Counted from the first letter of the stretch, positions 50,381 to 59,853 are shown. The stretch: 64,000 bases of DNA from an uncultured Eggerthellaceae bacterium (GCA_910588985.1 CAJURO010000001.1:62001-126000); one strand, 5' to 3'. Numbers and translations: made by a program. The notes: generated by a model from the letters alone, not told the origin.

Positions 50381-51286
50381 ATGATGGAGAAGTCAGCTGA
50401 CACATCCTCGCCCCAGAAGCTCTCTGGTCAAGCACGGTTCTGCAATGCACCTATTGGCATATTCGACTCAGGGTTCGGCGGCTTGACCGTTTTGAAGGAG
50501 CTTGTGCGATTGCTTCCGAACGAGGATTTCATCTTCGTGGGGGATTCCAAGCGCTGCCCCTATGGCCCGCGCGATCTTGATGAAGTGCGTGGGTTCGTGG
50601 TGGAGATCTGCGACTATCTTATCTCGCGCGGCTGCAAGATGATCGTCATCGCGTGCAATACCGCTACGGCTGCGGGACTCGCTGAAGCACAGCGCCGTTT
50701 CGCTATTCCCATCGTCGGCGTGGTTCATCCCGGTTCGCGGGCAGCTGCCCATATGACGCGGTCACGATGTGTGGGCGTCATCGCCACTGAAGGAACGATC
50801 AGCTCTGGCGTATATGAGGATGCCATCCACGGCCTTGATGCAGGCATCAAGGTTACCAGTGTTGCAACGCCAAAGTTCGTCGAGATCGCCGAAGAGGGCT
50901 TGCAGCTTACCGATGGGGGCTATGGGGTACGAGAGGGCCTTTCAGTCTGGAGTGCCTATCTGCCGCTTGCGAAGGAGTGCTTGCAGCCTATTCTCGCTGC
51001 TCATGTTGATACGCTCGTGCTCGGATGCACGCATTTTCCGCTCATCCAGCCGCTCATTGCAGCGGCAGTGGGGGATGAAGTGCAGCTTGTCTCATCTGCT
51101 GAGGAGACCGCGATCGAGGTGCATGCTATCTTGCTGAGGCGAGGGGAGCTTGCGCGCTACGAAGGGCGTGGGCGCATCGAGCTTTTCACAACGGCAGACA
51201 ACACAGCTGATTTCCATGACATGGCTACGCTCGTGCTCGGCATCATGATCGAGAGCGTTTATCACCTCGATCTTGCTGCTGAGTAG
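50381..51286 (+). CDS. murI: Glutamate racemase
   Basis: Supplies D-Glu for peptidoglycan. It has 301 residues: GIFDSGFGGLTVLKEL with the Asp/Ser general acid-base motif, catalytic cysteines in VIACNTATAAGL and GCTHFPLI. The usual GDTARVPYG segment reads GDSKRCPYG. A N-terminal extension of about 24 residues precedes the core; ATG 50384 is an equally good start. Followed 24 bases later by rdgB. Confidence 0.95.
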   Translation: MMEKSADTSSPQKLSGQARFCNAPIGIFDSGFGGLTVLKELVRLLPNEDFIFVGDSKRCPYGPRDLDEVRGFVVEICDYLISRGCKMIVIACNTATAAGLAEAQRRFAIPIVGVVHPGSRAAAHMTRSRCVGVIATEGTISSGVYEDAIHGLDAGIKVTSVATPKFVEIAEEGLQLTDGGYGVREGLSVWSAYLPLAKECLQPILAAHVDTLVLGCTHFPLIQPLIAAAVGDEVQLVSSAEETAIEVHAILLRRGELARYEGRGRIELFTTADNTADFHDMATLVLGIMIESVYHLDLAAE

Positions 51287-51310
51287 AAGAGAAGTCGGAG
51301 AGGGAAGTAC

Positions 51311-51916
51311 ATGAAGAGCGTGATCATTGCGAGCAACAATGCGCATAAGGCCGAAGAGATCCGCGCGATTCTCGACCTAGATGGGTGGGAGTTCGCGACG
51401 CTTCGGGAGGCTGGCGTGATGTCCGATCCTGCTGAGGACGGCACAACCTTCGAGGAGAACGCTCGCATCAAGGCGCTTGCAGCACATGTTGCCAGCGGTG
51501 GTCATGCCGTGCTTGCAGATGATTCAGGGCTTGTGGTAGATGCGCTCGAAGGTGGACCTGGCGTGTATTCTGCACGCTATGCAGGCGAGAATGCCACTGA
51601 CGAAGAGAACAACGAGAAGCTCCTCCAGGCACTTTCAGGTGTGGAGGCAGAGAAGCGCACCGCGCGGTTCGTCTGCACGCTTGTGTTCATCGATGAGGAT
51701 GGTCACGAGACCGTAGCTACAGGAAACGTCGAGGGCATCATCGCGCATGAGGCCTCGGGAGCGGGCGGCTTTGGCTATGATCCCCTTTTCCTGCCTGATG
51801 AGTATGGGCATGAGCTTTCGTTCGGCGAGGTGCCTGCTGAGGAGAAGAACGCCATCTCCCACCGCGCCCGTGCTCTTCGCTCGCTTAAGCAAGCTCTTGC
51901 TGGATTAATCGATTGA
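51311..51916 (+). CDS. rdgB: XTP/dITP pyrophosphatase (RdgB/HAM1)
   Basis: Removes non-canonical purine nucleotides. It has 201 residues: start KSVIIASNNAHKAEEIRAIL, metal/substrate motifs EDGTTFEENARIKA, LADDSGLVVDAL, GGPGVYSARYAG and FGYDPLFLPDEYG. A GAGAGGGAAG site precedes the ATG. Standard length. Confidence 0.95.
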   Translation: MKSVIIASNNAHKAEEIRAILDLDGWEFATLREAGVMSDPAEDGTTFEENARIKALAAHVASGGHAVLADDSGLVVDALEGGPGVYSARYAGENATDEENNEKLLQALSGVEAEKRTARFVCTLVFIDEDGHETVATGNVEGIIAHEASGAGGFGYDPLFLPDEYGHELSFGEVPAEEKNAISHRARALRSLKQALAGLID

Positions 51917-51940
51917 ATGTGCTAGAATGACTCCTCGCGT

Positions 51941-52017
51941 CGGGATGTGGCGCAGTCTGGTAGCGCGCCTGCTTTGGGAGCAGGATGTCGCAGGTTCGAA
52001 TCCTGTCATCCCGACCA
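51941..52017 (+). tRNA. tRNA-Pro (anticodon UGG)
   Basis: Acceptor CGGGATG (51941-51947) pairs with CATCCCG (52007-52013), discriminator A and encoded CCA. The anticodon loop TTTGGGA gives UGG. A TAGAAT at 51923-51928 may be its -10. A run of seven T follows. Confidence 0.95.
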
Positions 52018-52041
52018 TTTTTTTCGATCAACGCAAATGAT

Positions 52042-52059
52042 TGAAGCTCTCTTAATCTA
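52042..52059 (+). repeat. Sequence related to the terminal repeat of the 29.5-kb element
   Basis: TGAAGCTCTCTTAATCTA matches TGAAGCTCTGTTAATCCA (29522-29539) at 16 of 18 positions. No inverted partner was found nearby. It may be a remnant end of the same repeat family, or chance. Confidence 0.35.
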
Positions 52060-52073
52060 GGATAGATACACAA

Positions 52074-52102
52074 AAGGTGGCTCTGGAATCCAGAGCCACC
52101 TT
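52074..52102 (-). terminator. Terminator of the C69 dipeptidase gene
   Basis: Perfect 13-bp stem AAGGTGGCTCTGG / CCAGAGCCACCTT with an AAT loop. Read on the minus strand it is followed by TTTTGTG, so it serves the gene ending at 52138. Confidence 0.88.
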
Positions 52103-52137
52103 GTCTATAAGACCCTTTCGTGCGCAAGTCTCTTCGA

Positions 52138-53709
52138 TCAGTGGTCGTTCATGTTGAACGCGTTCTTCATCTCGACGGTGCGCTGGTCGAGAACGGCGCC
52201 CAGAAGCGCTCTCGTCTGCGTCTTAATCTCGTCCACGAGCGCTTGGTTGGCTGCTTCCAGCTCGGCGATCACGGCGTTGTCGTCCATATCGTCGAGGTTA
52301 GCTTTGCCCTCCTTCGCCATCTTCGTGAGCTTCGCGTCGGTCTCATGAAGCGATTGGTAACCCTGCGCCATGGTGTTCAGCCGATACCCTTGGATGGCCT
52401 CATAGCTCTCGAAGAATTGCGGGTCAGCCAACCCTGCAACCAAGCGGTTGTTCCAGTAGAGGCTATCGGTGGTCACCTCTGTGGGCGTGTCCAGGTAGGC
52501 TGGCAGCGTCTTCACGTTCGAGTAGAGCGCAACACCCGTGTTGAAGGGGCCAGATGCGGGGGCGAACCAGTGGACGCCGCGCAGCGCTTTTGGCGCATTG
52601 GGGCGAATGCAGAGAACCGAGCACTCGGAGGTGCGGTCGATGCCGATGAAGCGGTATTGGTGACGTGATTGCGGCGTGCCCTTGGTGCCATAGCAGTCGA
52701 ATTCGGTGCCGTCGTAGGTGGTAGCGAGCCAATCCTTGACATCGGAGGCAGACAACTTCTTGTCGGGGCGCATGGCCCAGGGGATATCGAGGCTCTCAGG
52801 GCCGAACTCGGGAGCAGGACCTTGGAAGCGCGGGTCGGAAGGCGTCAGGCGACTGCAGAGGAACCACTTGCGCGGTGCATTGTAGAGCTGGTCGAGCCAG
52901 GTATAGGTGGAGAATGCGATGCGCGCGTTGAAGTAGCGCGGCAAGCCCTTCACGGTCTCTCCAGCATCAGCTTCATGAGTCGGCATATCCATGAGCAGAT
53001 CGTTCTCGCGGATCCACTCAGCCAAGTCGGCGCTGCACATGTAATCATGCTGTTCGCCGAGAGCATCAGCCAAGTCGAAATGGTCGATCCCTTGGCGGTT
53101 CGGCTGGACCACGTAGCAGTCGTCAGGCACGCGTCGGGCGATCCAATGATGGCCACCGATGTTCTCCCAGTACCATACGTCGTTCTCGTCTCCGAAGGCT
53201 ACGCCATTGGTCTCATAGGTGCCGTATTTCTCCACGAGCATCCCCAGGCGCTTCACGCCTTCACGGGCGCTCTTGATATAGGGAAGCGTGATAGTGGGCA
53301 GGTTCTCCTCACCAATGCCGCCTGGTACTTCGGGCTTGTAGTTGGCATCCCCTGGTTTTCCAACTGCTGGTTGATATACCACGAGCGGGTCAGCGCCGAG
53401 AACGCGGGCATTGGCGGAGATGGTCTCGGTGGAGGACATCGAAACGTTCGCTGCATTGATCCCAGCTTCTCCCCAGACGCCATCCGTTGGGTCGGCGTTG
53501 GGAGTGAGGGTGTAGCGGAGAGGGTCATCGGGCAGCTCGATGGTCAGATGGTTGGTCACACCCGTATAGGTGCGCGGCTGATCAGCTGGGTTCACCACGA
53601 TCATCTTCTTGGCATTGAACGAGAAGTCTTCGCCGTCCTCATTGCGTGCGACGATGGTGGAGCCGTCATTGGTGGCAAGACGTCCCACTAAAAGCGTTGT
53701 GCATCCCAT
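52138..53709 (-). CDS. C69-family dipeptidase
   Basis: N-terminal-nucleophile dipeptidase. I chose the start at 53709 (MGCTTLLVGRLATNDGST): AAGGAG lies upstream and the family nucleophile Cys is then at residue 3, exposed after processing or as the mature N-terminus. The protein has 523 residues. Further family segments are IVARNEDGE, GVWGEAGINAANVSMSSTET, DENDVWYWENIGGHHWIARR split near 170-190, and YRFIGIDRTSECSVL. No signal peptide is seen, so it is likely cytosolic peptide salvage. It stands alone, convergent to tRNA-Pro. Confidence 0.92.
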   Translation of the reverse strand: MGCTTLLVGRLATNDGSTIVARNEDGEDFSFNAKKMIVVNPADQPRTYTGVTNHLTIELPDDPLRYTLTPNADPTDGVWGEAGINAANVSMSSTETISANARVLGADPLVVYQPAVGKPGDANYKPEVPGGIGEENLPTITLPYIKSAREGVKRLGMLVEKYGTYETNGVAFGDENDVWYWENIGGHHWIARRVPDDCYVVQPNRQGIDHFDLADALGEQHDYMCSADLAEWIRENDLLMDMPTHEADAGETVKGLPRYFNARIAFSTYTWLDQLYNAPRKWFLCSRLTPSDPRFQGPAPEFGPESLDIPWAMRPDKKLSASDVKDWLATTYDGTEFDCYGTKGTPQSRHQYRFIGIDRTSECSVLCIRPNAPKALRGVHWFAPASGPFNTGVALYSNVKTLPAYLDTPTEVTTDSLYWNNRLVAGLADPQFFESYEAIQGYRLNTMAQGYQSLHETDAKLTKMAKEGKANLDDMDDNAVIAELEAANQALVDEIKTQTRALLGAVLDQRTVEMKNAFNMNDH

Positions 53710-53992
53710 GGTTTCTCCTTGGATCGCGGGTTCGTTCATACGTTCCATGGTACGCAGGCGTATGCGGGGCGTGAGAGTGGCATTCGCCCCGAAAGGGCGT
53801 TGTTGCGAGATTGTTGCTGGTGGGTAACGTTAGCGCTGTCATGCGCTGAAAGGGATGCGCGCCTCATTGAGGAGAGGGAGCAGTGCGCTCACTTGCAACC
53901 TAAAGGTGGCAGGAACGTGGCTTTTTCGCCATGCTAAAGTGGTGGAATGATCCCTATGCCCGCATTATGCTGTTCATGGAGGTATGAAACGT
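53710..53992. other. Intergenic region between the C69 dipeptidase and XRE-AbrB genes
   Basis: 283 bases without a gene. It holds a small hairpin, CGCCC/GGGCG, around 53785-53800. There is also a stretch near 53905-53935 (AAAGGTGGCA, then ACGTGG and TTTTTCGCC) that looks superficially like a T-box. No clear promoter was identified for either flanking gene. Confidence 0.5.
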
Positions 53993-54421
53993 ATGATTTC
54001 TCAGAACATTCGATCCCTGCGTGAGCATGAAGGTTTCACACAAGAAGGGCTTGCGAACCAGCTTGGCGTCGCTCGACAGACGGTTGCCAAATGGGAAGTA
54101 GGTGAAGCGGTTCCCGATCTTGAGAATGTGCAGGCTCTTGCAGACCTCTTCAACGTGAGCATCGATGATCTTGTGAAACATGACGAGATCGCGGAGGGAT
54201 ATCCTGTTCCTCCGCGTGGCAAGCACATCTTTGGCGTGGTGCGCGTGGGGGAGCGTGGGCAGATCGTGATCCCCAAGCGCGCGCGGGAAGTGTTCGACAT
54301 ACACCCAGGAACTGAGCTTTTGGTGCTTGGTGATGAATCGCAAGGGATCGGCATGCAGAAGGTTGAAGACGCCGTAGCGATGATGGAGCAGTTCGGGCGC
54401 GCGATCAGCGAAAGGCAATAG
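53993..54421 (+). CDS. XRE-family regulator fused to an AbrB-like domain
   Basis: Protein of 142 residues. HTH_XRE at about 2-58 (ISQNIRSLREHEGFTQEGLA, RQTVAKWEVGEAVPDLEN), then a SpoVT/AbrB-like swapped-hairpin domain at about 80-120 (VVRVGERGQIVIPKRAREVF, PGTELLVLGDE). I prefer ATG 53993 because GGAGG is 10 bases away; the ATG at 53984 is only 1 base from it. It is followed by an ABC-2 exporter pair and probably controls it. Confidence 0.88.
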   Translation: MISQNIRSLREHEGFTQEGLANQLGVARQTVAKWEVGEAVPDLENVQALADLFNVSIDDLVKHDEIAEGYPVPPRGKHIFGVVRVGERGQIVIPKRAREVFDIHPGTELLVLGDESQGIGMQKVEDAVAMMEQFGRAISERQ

Positions 54422-54523
54422 CGGACTTCAAGATGCGACAAGCATAACGAGGAGCTGAGAGCGCCTCGGATGATCTGATTCGATCTTTCGATCGATAGTT
54501 GTTCAGAGAACGGAAGGGAAGCC

Positions 54524-55360
54524 ATGCAGAGAAGCTCAGAGCCCCTCGTGGAGGTTAGGGGGCTTACCAAACGCTACCCATCTTTCGCGCTCGAGGATGT
54601 TTCCTTCTCGGTTGAAGAGGCGTCGATAACGGGTTTCATCGGACGCAATGGAGCAGGGAAGTCAACGACCTTGAAATGCCTTGAAGGAGCTGTTCGCCCT
54701 GACGAAGGTGAGATCCTTTACTTCGATGAGCCTTTCGTCGGCAATGAGGATATCGTCAAGCAGCAGATCGGGTTCGAGCTAGGGGGCGCCACCTTCTTTC
54801 GCACCAAGCGTGTGGCTGATGTTGCTTCGGTGACACGGAGATTCTATCGAGCATGGGATGATCGGGCTTTCGATGAGTATTGCCATCATTTTGCCATCGA
54901 TCAGCACAAGCGCATCAAGGAACTCTCTCAGGGCATGTGCGTGAAATTCACGCTTGCTCTCGCGCTTTCTCATCATTCGCGCCTCCTCATCCTCGATGAG
55001 CCAACGAGCGGGCTCGATCCAGCTTCACGTGATGAGGTATGCGATATCTTCCTGACGCTCGCTCGTGAGGAAGGGGTGGGCATCCTCTTCTCAACGCATA
55101 TCACCTCAGACTTGGACAAATGCGCCGACCATATCATCTATATCGAAAATGGACGCATCAAAGGGGAGGGAGAACGCGAGGCATTCAAGGCGGCTTATCG
55201 TGTCGCTTCGCTCGAAGAGGCGAGTGCGATGCATGCGCGCATCCTAGGGATTCGCCGCTCGGTGAGCGGGGATACAGCGTTGGTGCCATCGGAGGCAGGC
55301 ATCGGCGAGGCGGCAACGCTTGATGACATCATGACGCACACTCGAAAGGAGGCGCAGTAG
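54524..55360 (+). CDS. ABC transporter ATP-binding protein
   Basis: Protein of 278 residues with Walker A GRNGAGKSTTLK, Q-loop region, signature LSQGMCVKFTLALALS (LSQGM variant), Walker B LLILDEPTSGLDP and the H-loop STHITSDLDKCADH. The pattern is that of ATPases paired with ABC-2 permeases for drug or lantibiotic-type export. The stop directly touches the start of the permease gene. The upstream XRE-AbrB gene likely regulates it. Confidence 0.92.
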   Translation: MQRSSEPLVEVRGLTKRYPSFALEDVSFSVEEASITGFIGRNGAGKSTTLKCLEGAVRPDEGEILYFDEPFVGNEDIVKQQIGFELGGATFFRTKRVADVASVTRRFYRAWDDRAFDEYCHHFAIDQHKRIKELSQGMCVKFTLALALSHHSRLLILDEPTSGLDPASRDEVCDIFLTLAREEGVGILFSTHITSDLDKCADHIIYIENGRIKGEGEREAFKAAYRVASLEEASAMHARILGIRRSVSGDTALVPSEAGIGEAATLDDIMTHTRKEAQ

Positions 55361-56023
55361 ATGAGAGCGCTTCTTTTGAAGGAATTCAGGCTGGTAGTGC
55401 ATCCTTCAACCTATGTGATGGTGGCTCTCGGTTCGCTTGTGCTCATTCCGAATTGGCCGTATGCGGTGATCTTGCTCTACGGTGTCCTGGCGGCATTCTT
55501 CAATGCGCAGAATGCACGCGAGATGCATGATTTGAGCTTTTCGTTCGCGCTCCCCATCTCGCGTGCCGACATGGTACGAGCGCGTGTGCTGGTCATGGCT
55601 CTCATCGAGATCGCATTGGTAGGGATCATGGCTCTGGGGCTCGTTGCCCGATCGATCCTCGGCATCGATGAGATCGCGCTCTTGCAGCCGCTGGTAGGTT
55701 TGCCAGCGAATATCGCGCTCTTGGGTTGCAGCCTTGTAGCTCTTGGCGTCTTCAATGCGTCGTTCTTCCCCTTGTATTATCGCGATCCGAGCAAGATAGG
55801 CGTTCCCTTCCTTTTGGCGTGCATTCCGTTTTTCGTATTCTGCGTTCTCTTCGAGGCGATACCTTACATTCCTGGGGAAGCCTTCGCCGCGCTGAGCGTT
55901 CTGGGTTTCGCGAATGCGGCTCTGCAGATCGGCGTGCTCTGTGTCGGGGCCGTTATTTTTATCCTTCTCACGCTGCTTTCTGTGCGGCGCGCGCGGTCGG
56001 TCTTCGCTGACTTTGATGCGTGA
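55361..56023 (+). CDS. ABC-2 type permease
   Basis: Membrane protein of 220 residues with about six spans, starting MRALLLKEFRLVVHPSTYVM. The ABC-2-type layout includes LSFSFALPISRADMVRARVL. It has AGGAGG in the end of the ATPase gene, so the two are translationally linked. The substrate cannot be told. Confidence 0.9.
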   Translation: MRALLLKEFRLVVHPSTYVMVALGSLVLIPNWPYAVILLYGVLAAFFNAQNAREMHDLSFSFALPISRADMVRARVLVMALIEIALVGIMALGLVARSILGIDEIALLQPLVGLPANIALLGCSLVALGVFNASFFPLYYRDPSKIGVPFLLACIPFFVFCVLFEAIPYIPGEAFAALSVLGFANAALQIGVLCVGAVIFILLTLLSVRRARSVFADFDA

Positions 56024-56304
56024 AGATGCTTGCTGCAAGATGCGCGAATGTGACATCTGAACCGAGCAACCTCGAGGGGGTTATCGCACCGTCTTGTCTC
56101 GCCACCATCAAGAGATAAGAGATGATCAAAGGTGCTATAGCAGTAAAACCAGATGTGAAAGATTGTGGCTGTAAGCAGAAGCACTGCTCTGAGTTATGAA
56201 GATGATGCCCCGAGCGCGTTTTGCAAGCCCTGTGTATAGTAGAATCGCTCTCAAATGCTTCGGCTCCTTTATGGTTCAGCAAACTAGTGATCTAGGAAAA
56301 TCGC
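56024..56304. other. Intergenic region upstream of the LAxTG surface protein
   Basis: 281 bases without a gene. A TAGAAT at 56240-56245 is a possible -10 about 60 bases before the next ATG, without a convincing -35. No terminator for the ABC operon was recognised. Confidence 0.4.
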
Positions 56305-59300
56305 ATGAGAAACCTAGCGTCTATGGCACTCGCTTTCATGCTCGCCCTTTTTCCGATGGCAAGCCTTGCTGCTGGCATCGAAGATGCTGATGTGCTTCCC
56401 GTTTCTGACCATCTAGCAGATGAAGATGCTTCTTCTGAGTCAAGCGAACCCGATGCGTCTATTCTCGATTCTGCATCTGAGGCATCTCATGAAGCTGATT
56501 CGTCATCAATCGAGCATGAGATCGCCTTTCCTGATGATCCTGCTGCGGAGGCAGATTCAAGCCTGAATCAAGGGCAAGAGCACATGCTCGTAGCTTCGAC
56601 GAATGCAGAAAGCGCGAATGTCCGTGCGACTGTCCAGAATGTAGCCTACCTTGATGCTTCTGGCACGCAGCAAACCTGCACCGAAGCCATTGAGGTGACC
56701 GCTGATGAGAGCGAATGGGCAAGTGGCTGGTACGTCGTTGACGGCACGATAGATGCGACGGATCGTTTTGTGGCCAAAGGCAGTGTGAATCTTATCTTGA
56801 CGAATGGCTGCGTGCTTAATGCCGTCAAGGGTGTTACCGTATCTGAAGGAAACTCCCTCACAATCTATGCGCAATCCACCATCCAGTCACAAGCGGGGAG
56901 CCTTAAGGCTGCGGGGTCATGGGGCGCAGGTATCGGTGGCTATGCTATCGACAGGGATGCCCCGTATCGTAATTGCGGATCAGTGACTATCAATGGTGGC
57001 AACGTATCTGCTCAAGGGTCTTCAGGATGTGCGGGTATAGGGGGAGCAGCTTGGGCGAACGCCTATGCCTATGTCAGCGGGAATTGCGGCACTATAACCA
57101 TCAACGGAGGCTGGATAAACGCTAAAGGAGTGGCGCGGTCCTTCAATGAGGGTGCGGCGGCAGCCATAGGAAGCTCTGGCAGTGGCTCAGGGGGCACCAT
57201 AAGGATCACGGGCGGAACGGTTACGGTAGAGCCATATGGAGTATGGGCTGCTGGCATCGGCGGAGGGCAAGACGGTATGGTCGGAACCATCGTTGTTTCG
57301 GGCGGTCATATCATCGCGAACGTCAACTCAAGTGCGTCAAGCGACAGGCAAAGTCCTTGCATAGGCAATGCCATGACTCTCTCGACGGATTCGGACGGCA
57401 CCGCCTTCATCGAAACGAATGATCGAGATTTCATAGGAAACGATCGGGGTTTTGAAAGCGGGATCATCCTCAACGATGGGAATTACTACATTCGTGGAAA
57501 CCAGGTCTTGAGCGGGGATATGACCGTGGCAACCGACAAGGTGCTCCATCTCTACTCGTCTGCCTCTCTCACCATCCCCGCTGGCGTCACGCTCACGAAC
57601 AACAACATCATCAAGAGCAACGCGAACACCACGCTCGTGGTCAATGGTCGCCTCGTCAACAACGGGGCGATCGAGAACAATGGTGGCCTTATCAAGGGTA
57701 CAGGCTCTCTAGAGGGAGACAAAGCTGTTGCGAGCAAGCCGCCAGCGCCGACTATTGAGGCCGTCAGCTCAACCTCGGTGATGCTCAAGACGATGCCAGA
57801 TATTGGGTATGGTTCTGTGGAATACGTGCGTACTGCCGGGGGCGGAACGTCGGTTTGGTGGCAGAGCTCGCCCACATTCGATTCGCTGAGCTCGAATACC
57901 GAATGCACTTTCTACGCTCGCTATGCGGGCAATAACTTCTACGATGAGGCTGTGTCGGATGGCACTACGGCAGCCACGGCGAACTACCGCGTGTTCTATG
58001 TCGATGCGGGTGGCACAAGCGTGCGTACGCCTGCGGATGTCAACGTGGTTCGCATATCGCCAAGCTACCTGGTGGGCACCTCTCATACGCTTGCGGCTGG
58101 ATGGTATGTTGCTGAAGAGGATATGGTCATTGACGCAGAGCGCATTCAAGTCCAGGGAGATGTGCATCTCATCCTTGCGAACGGCATCCAGATGAATTGC
58201 ACCAAAGGAATCACGGTTCCAGAAGGAAATGCTCTTTCAATATATGCGCAATCGAGCGACGAGGCCGTTGCAGGTACGTTGCTCGCTACGGGACCTGATG
58301 GCCAAGCGGCTATTGGGGGAGATGATGCGAGTCATTGCGGATCCATCTCTATCAATAGCGGCATCGTGATGGCGCGTGGCGGTGTCGGCTCTGCAGGCAT
58401 CGGTGCCAGTCGTTCGCAGAGGATCGGCGCCATTGAGATCAACGGCGGTTTCGTACGCGCTTTCGGTGGTGACGGAGGATGCGCTCTTGGTGGTGGGGTG
58501 AACTCATCGATGGGTTCCATTAGCATCAATGGTGGCACAGTCGAATCGGTAGGAAAAAATGCGCCTGCCATTGGGTCGGGAAGGGATGCCCAAGATGTTC
58601 GCGTCATGATCTCGGGAGGGGTGCTGCGCTGCGCCTCGTCTGGAGGAGAAGTGGTTATTGGGGGCTCTCAGGGCGCGAAGGTGAACCTTGCTATGGAAGG
58701 TGGCCTGGTCTACGGGATCGGCGATGCGCCTCAGATGACGAACTGCGAGCCGTTCGATATGACAGGCGGTGCGATGGTCTTTGCGAACAACGGAGATGAG
58801 CACGCCGCTATGACCGACCATGAGCTTGTAACGAACGACCCCGCAACAGTTACGGTAGCCGCATTTGTGCAGGGCATCCAGGCTCCTGTTGGTACCACCA
58901 TCACCGATGCACCTACCATCATGTTGCCAACGAGCAGCCAGGCAAGTTTTACCAGCATGAAGGGCGAGCAGGTGATCATCACTTCGACTTCTTCGGCCGC
59001 GCCTATGCGTTTCAAGATCGAAAACGGGATGGGCGCTCTTTTCTTGCCTGCTGGGTTCGCTGCCACTATCGGTAGCGGAGCACCTATCGTCTCGCCGCAA
59101 GGCGGCATGTGGCTGTTCGCGGATGGTACTACGGGAAGTGGTTCCGAGGGCGGCGGGTCGAGCGAAGGTGGCGGCTCGGATTCTGTTGCGGACGGGGGCA
59201 ATCTGGGTGCTGGCAAAGAAAAAGCATCAATCCTTGCGAATACGGGTGATGACACGACCTCGATGGTCATGACTCTTTTGTTCGTGATGGTTATCGCTGG

Positions 59301-59370
59301 AATGCTTATCATGCAAGCCCGCGCACGTTCGTATTCTCCAATCAAGCGCGCAAAGCATGCGAGGAGATAA
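56305..59370 (+). CDS. Large cell-wall surface protein with LAxTG sorting signal
   Basis: Protein of 1021 residues. Signal peptide MRNLASMALAFMLALFPMAS, cleavage near LAA. An acidic Ser-rich linker is followed by two related halves, about 115-330 and 590-760, each with AxGWYV, LILxNG, KGxTVxEGNxLxIYAQS and repeated SITINGG/GAGIGG strands. This pattern of Gly-rich turns suggests a parallel beta-helix of the kind seen in adhesins. The end has LANTG (977-981), DD, a hydrophobic span (MVMTLLFVMVIAGMLIM) and a basic tail: an LAxTG sorting signal as used by class E sortases in actinobacteria. No sortase is in the window. Ligand unknown. Confidence 0.85.
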   Translation: MRNLASMALAFMLALFPMASLAAGIEDADVLPVSDHLADEDASSESSEPDASILDSASEASHEADSSSIEHEIAFPDDPAAEADSSLNQGQEHMLVASTNAESANVRATVQNVAYLDASGTQQTCTEAIEVTADESEWASGWYVVDGTIDATDRFVAKGSVNLILTNGCVLNAVKGVTVSEGNSLTIYAQSTIQSQAGSLKAAGSWGAGIGGYAIDRDAPYRNCGSVTINGGNVSAQGSSGCAGIGGAAWANAYAYVSGNCGTITINGGWINAKGVARSFNEGAAAAIGSSGSGSGGTIRITGGTVTVEPYGVWAAGIGGGQDGMVGTIVVSGGHIIANVNSSASSDRQSPCIGNAMTLSTDSDGTAFIETNDRDFIGNDRGFESGIILNDGNYYIRGNQVLSGDMTVATDKVLHLYSSASLTIPAGVTLTNNNIIKSNANTTLVVNGRLVNNGAIENNGGLIKGTGSLEGDKAVASKPPAPTIEAVSSTSVMLKTMPDIGYGSVEYVRTAGGGTSVWWQSSPTFDSLSSNTECTFYARYAGNNFYDEAVSDGTTAATANYRVFYVDAGGTSVRTPADVNVVRISPSYLVGTSHTLAAGWYVAEEDMVIDAERIQVQGDVHLILANGIQMNCTKGITVPEGNALSIYAQSSDEAVAGTLLATGPDGQAAIGGDDASHCGSISINSGIVMARGGVGSAGIGASRSQRIGAIEINGGFVRAFGGDGGCALGGGVNSSMGSISINGGTVESVGKNAPAIGSGRDAQDVRVMISGGVLRCASSGGEVVIGGSQGAKVNLAMEGGLVYGIGDAPQMTNCEPFDMTGGAMVFANNGDEHAAMTDHELVTNDPATVTVAAFVQGIQAPVGTTITDAPTIMLPTSSQASFTSMKGEQVIITSTSSAAPMRFKIENGMGALFLPAGFAATIGSGAPIVSPQGGMWLFADGTTGSGSEGGGSSEGGGSDSVADGGNLGAGKEKASILANTGDDTTSMVMTLLFVMVIAGMLIMQARARSYSPIKRAKHARR

Positions 59371-59530
59371 AGGCTTCGAAGAGATGAGCGGTCCTCTGAT
59401 GGCATTTGAGTCGGTCTCTGGCGAACCCTCCTGATAACATCTGAGCCATCCTACGGCAGAGGCGGGAGGGCATCACCATGAAGCTAATGCGAGGGGAACG
59501 TGCCGCTCAATAGATTCTTTTCTCCTTTTA

Positions 59531-59559
59531 TTCCAGCGAGCGCTGCCTTGCGCTATAAT
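59531..59559 (+). promoter_or_regulatory. Promoter of tRNA-Gly
   Basis: TATAAT at 59554-59559 with a weak TTCCAG at 59531-59536 (17-base spacer), 12 bases before the mature tRNA. Confidence 0.5.
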
Positions 59560-59571
59560 CGCTTGCACATC

Positions 59572-59646
59572 GCGGGTGTCGTATAATGGCTATTACCGCA
59601 GCCTTCCAAGCTGCTGACGCGAGTTCGATTCTCGTCACCCGCTCCA
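59572..59646 (+). tRNA. tRNA-Gly (anticodon UCC)
   Basis: Acceptor GCGGGTG (59572-59578) pairs with CACCCGC (59636-59642), discriminator T and encoded CCA. The anticodon loop CTTCCAA gives UCC. Confidence 0.95.
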
Positions 59647-59654
59647 GAGACATC

Positions 59655-59685
59655 AAGAGCCGAGGCATGTTCCTCGGCTCTTTTG
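59655..59685 (+). terminator. Terminator after tRNA-Gly
   Basis: Stem AGAGCCGAGG (59656-59665) / CCTCGGCTCT (59672-59681) followed by TTTTG. Confidence 0.88.
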
Positions 59686-59853
59686 TTCGCCTTCTTGAGC
59701 AGGCATATATAAGTAGATCGCCGTGGGGCGCTACATAATCTCTCCATCTTTTTGAGTATGATGTGCGATAGGAGGAAACGAGTGAGCTGACCATCTCCGT
59801 ATGACGGCATGCTCGATCGGGGACTGAATGAGGAGAAGCGCTTAGTGCGGGGA

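Noticed and set aside
53710..53748. Upstream start adding 13 residues to the C69 dipeptidase
   Set aside because: The start at 53709 has a strong ribosome binding site and places the nucleophile Cys close to the N-terminus, as in the family.
53890..53940. T-box-like segment (AAAGGTGGCA followed by ACGTGG)
   Set aside because: The match to the T-box consensus is partial, no specifier stem was found, and the next gene is a regulator rather than an amino-acid gene.
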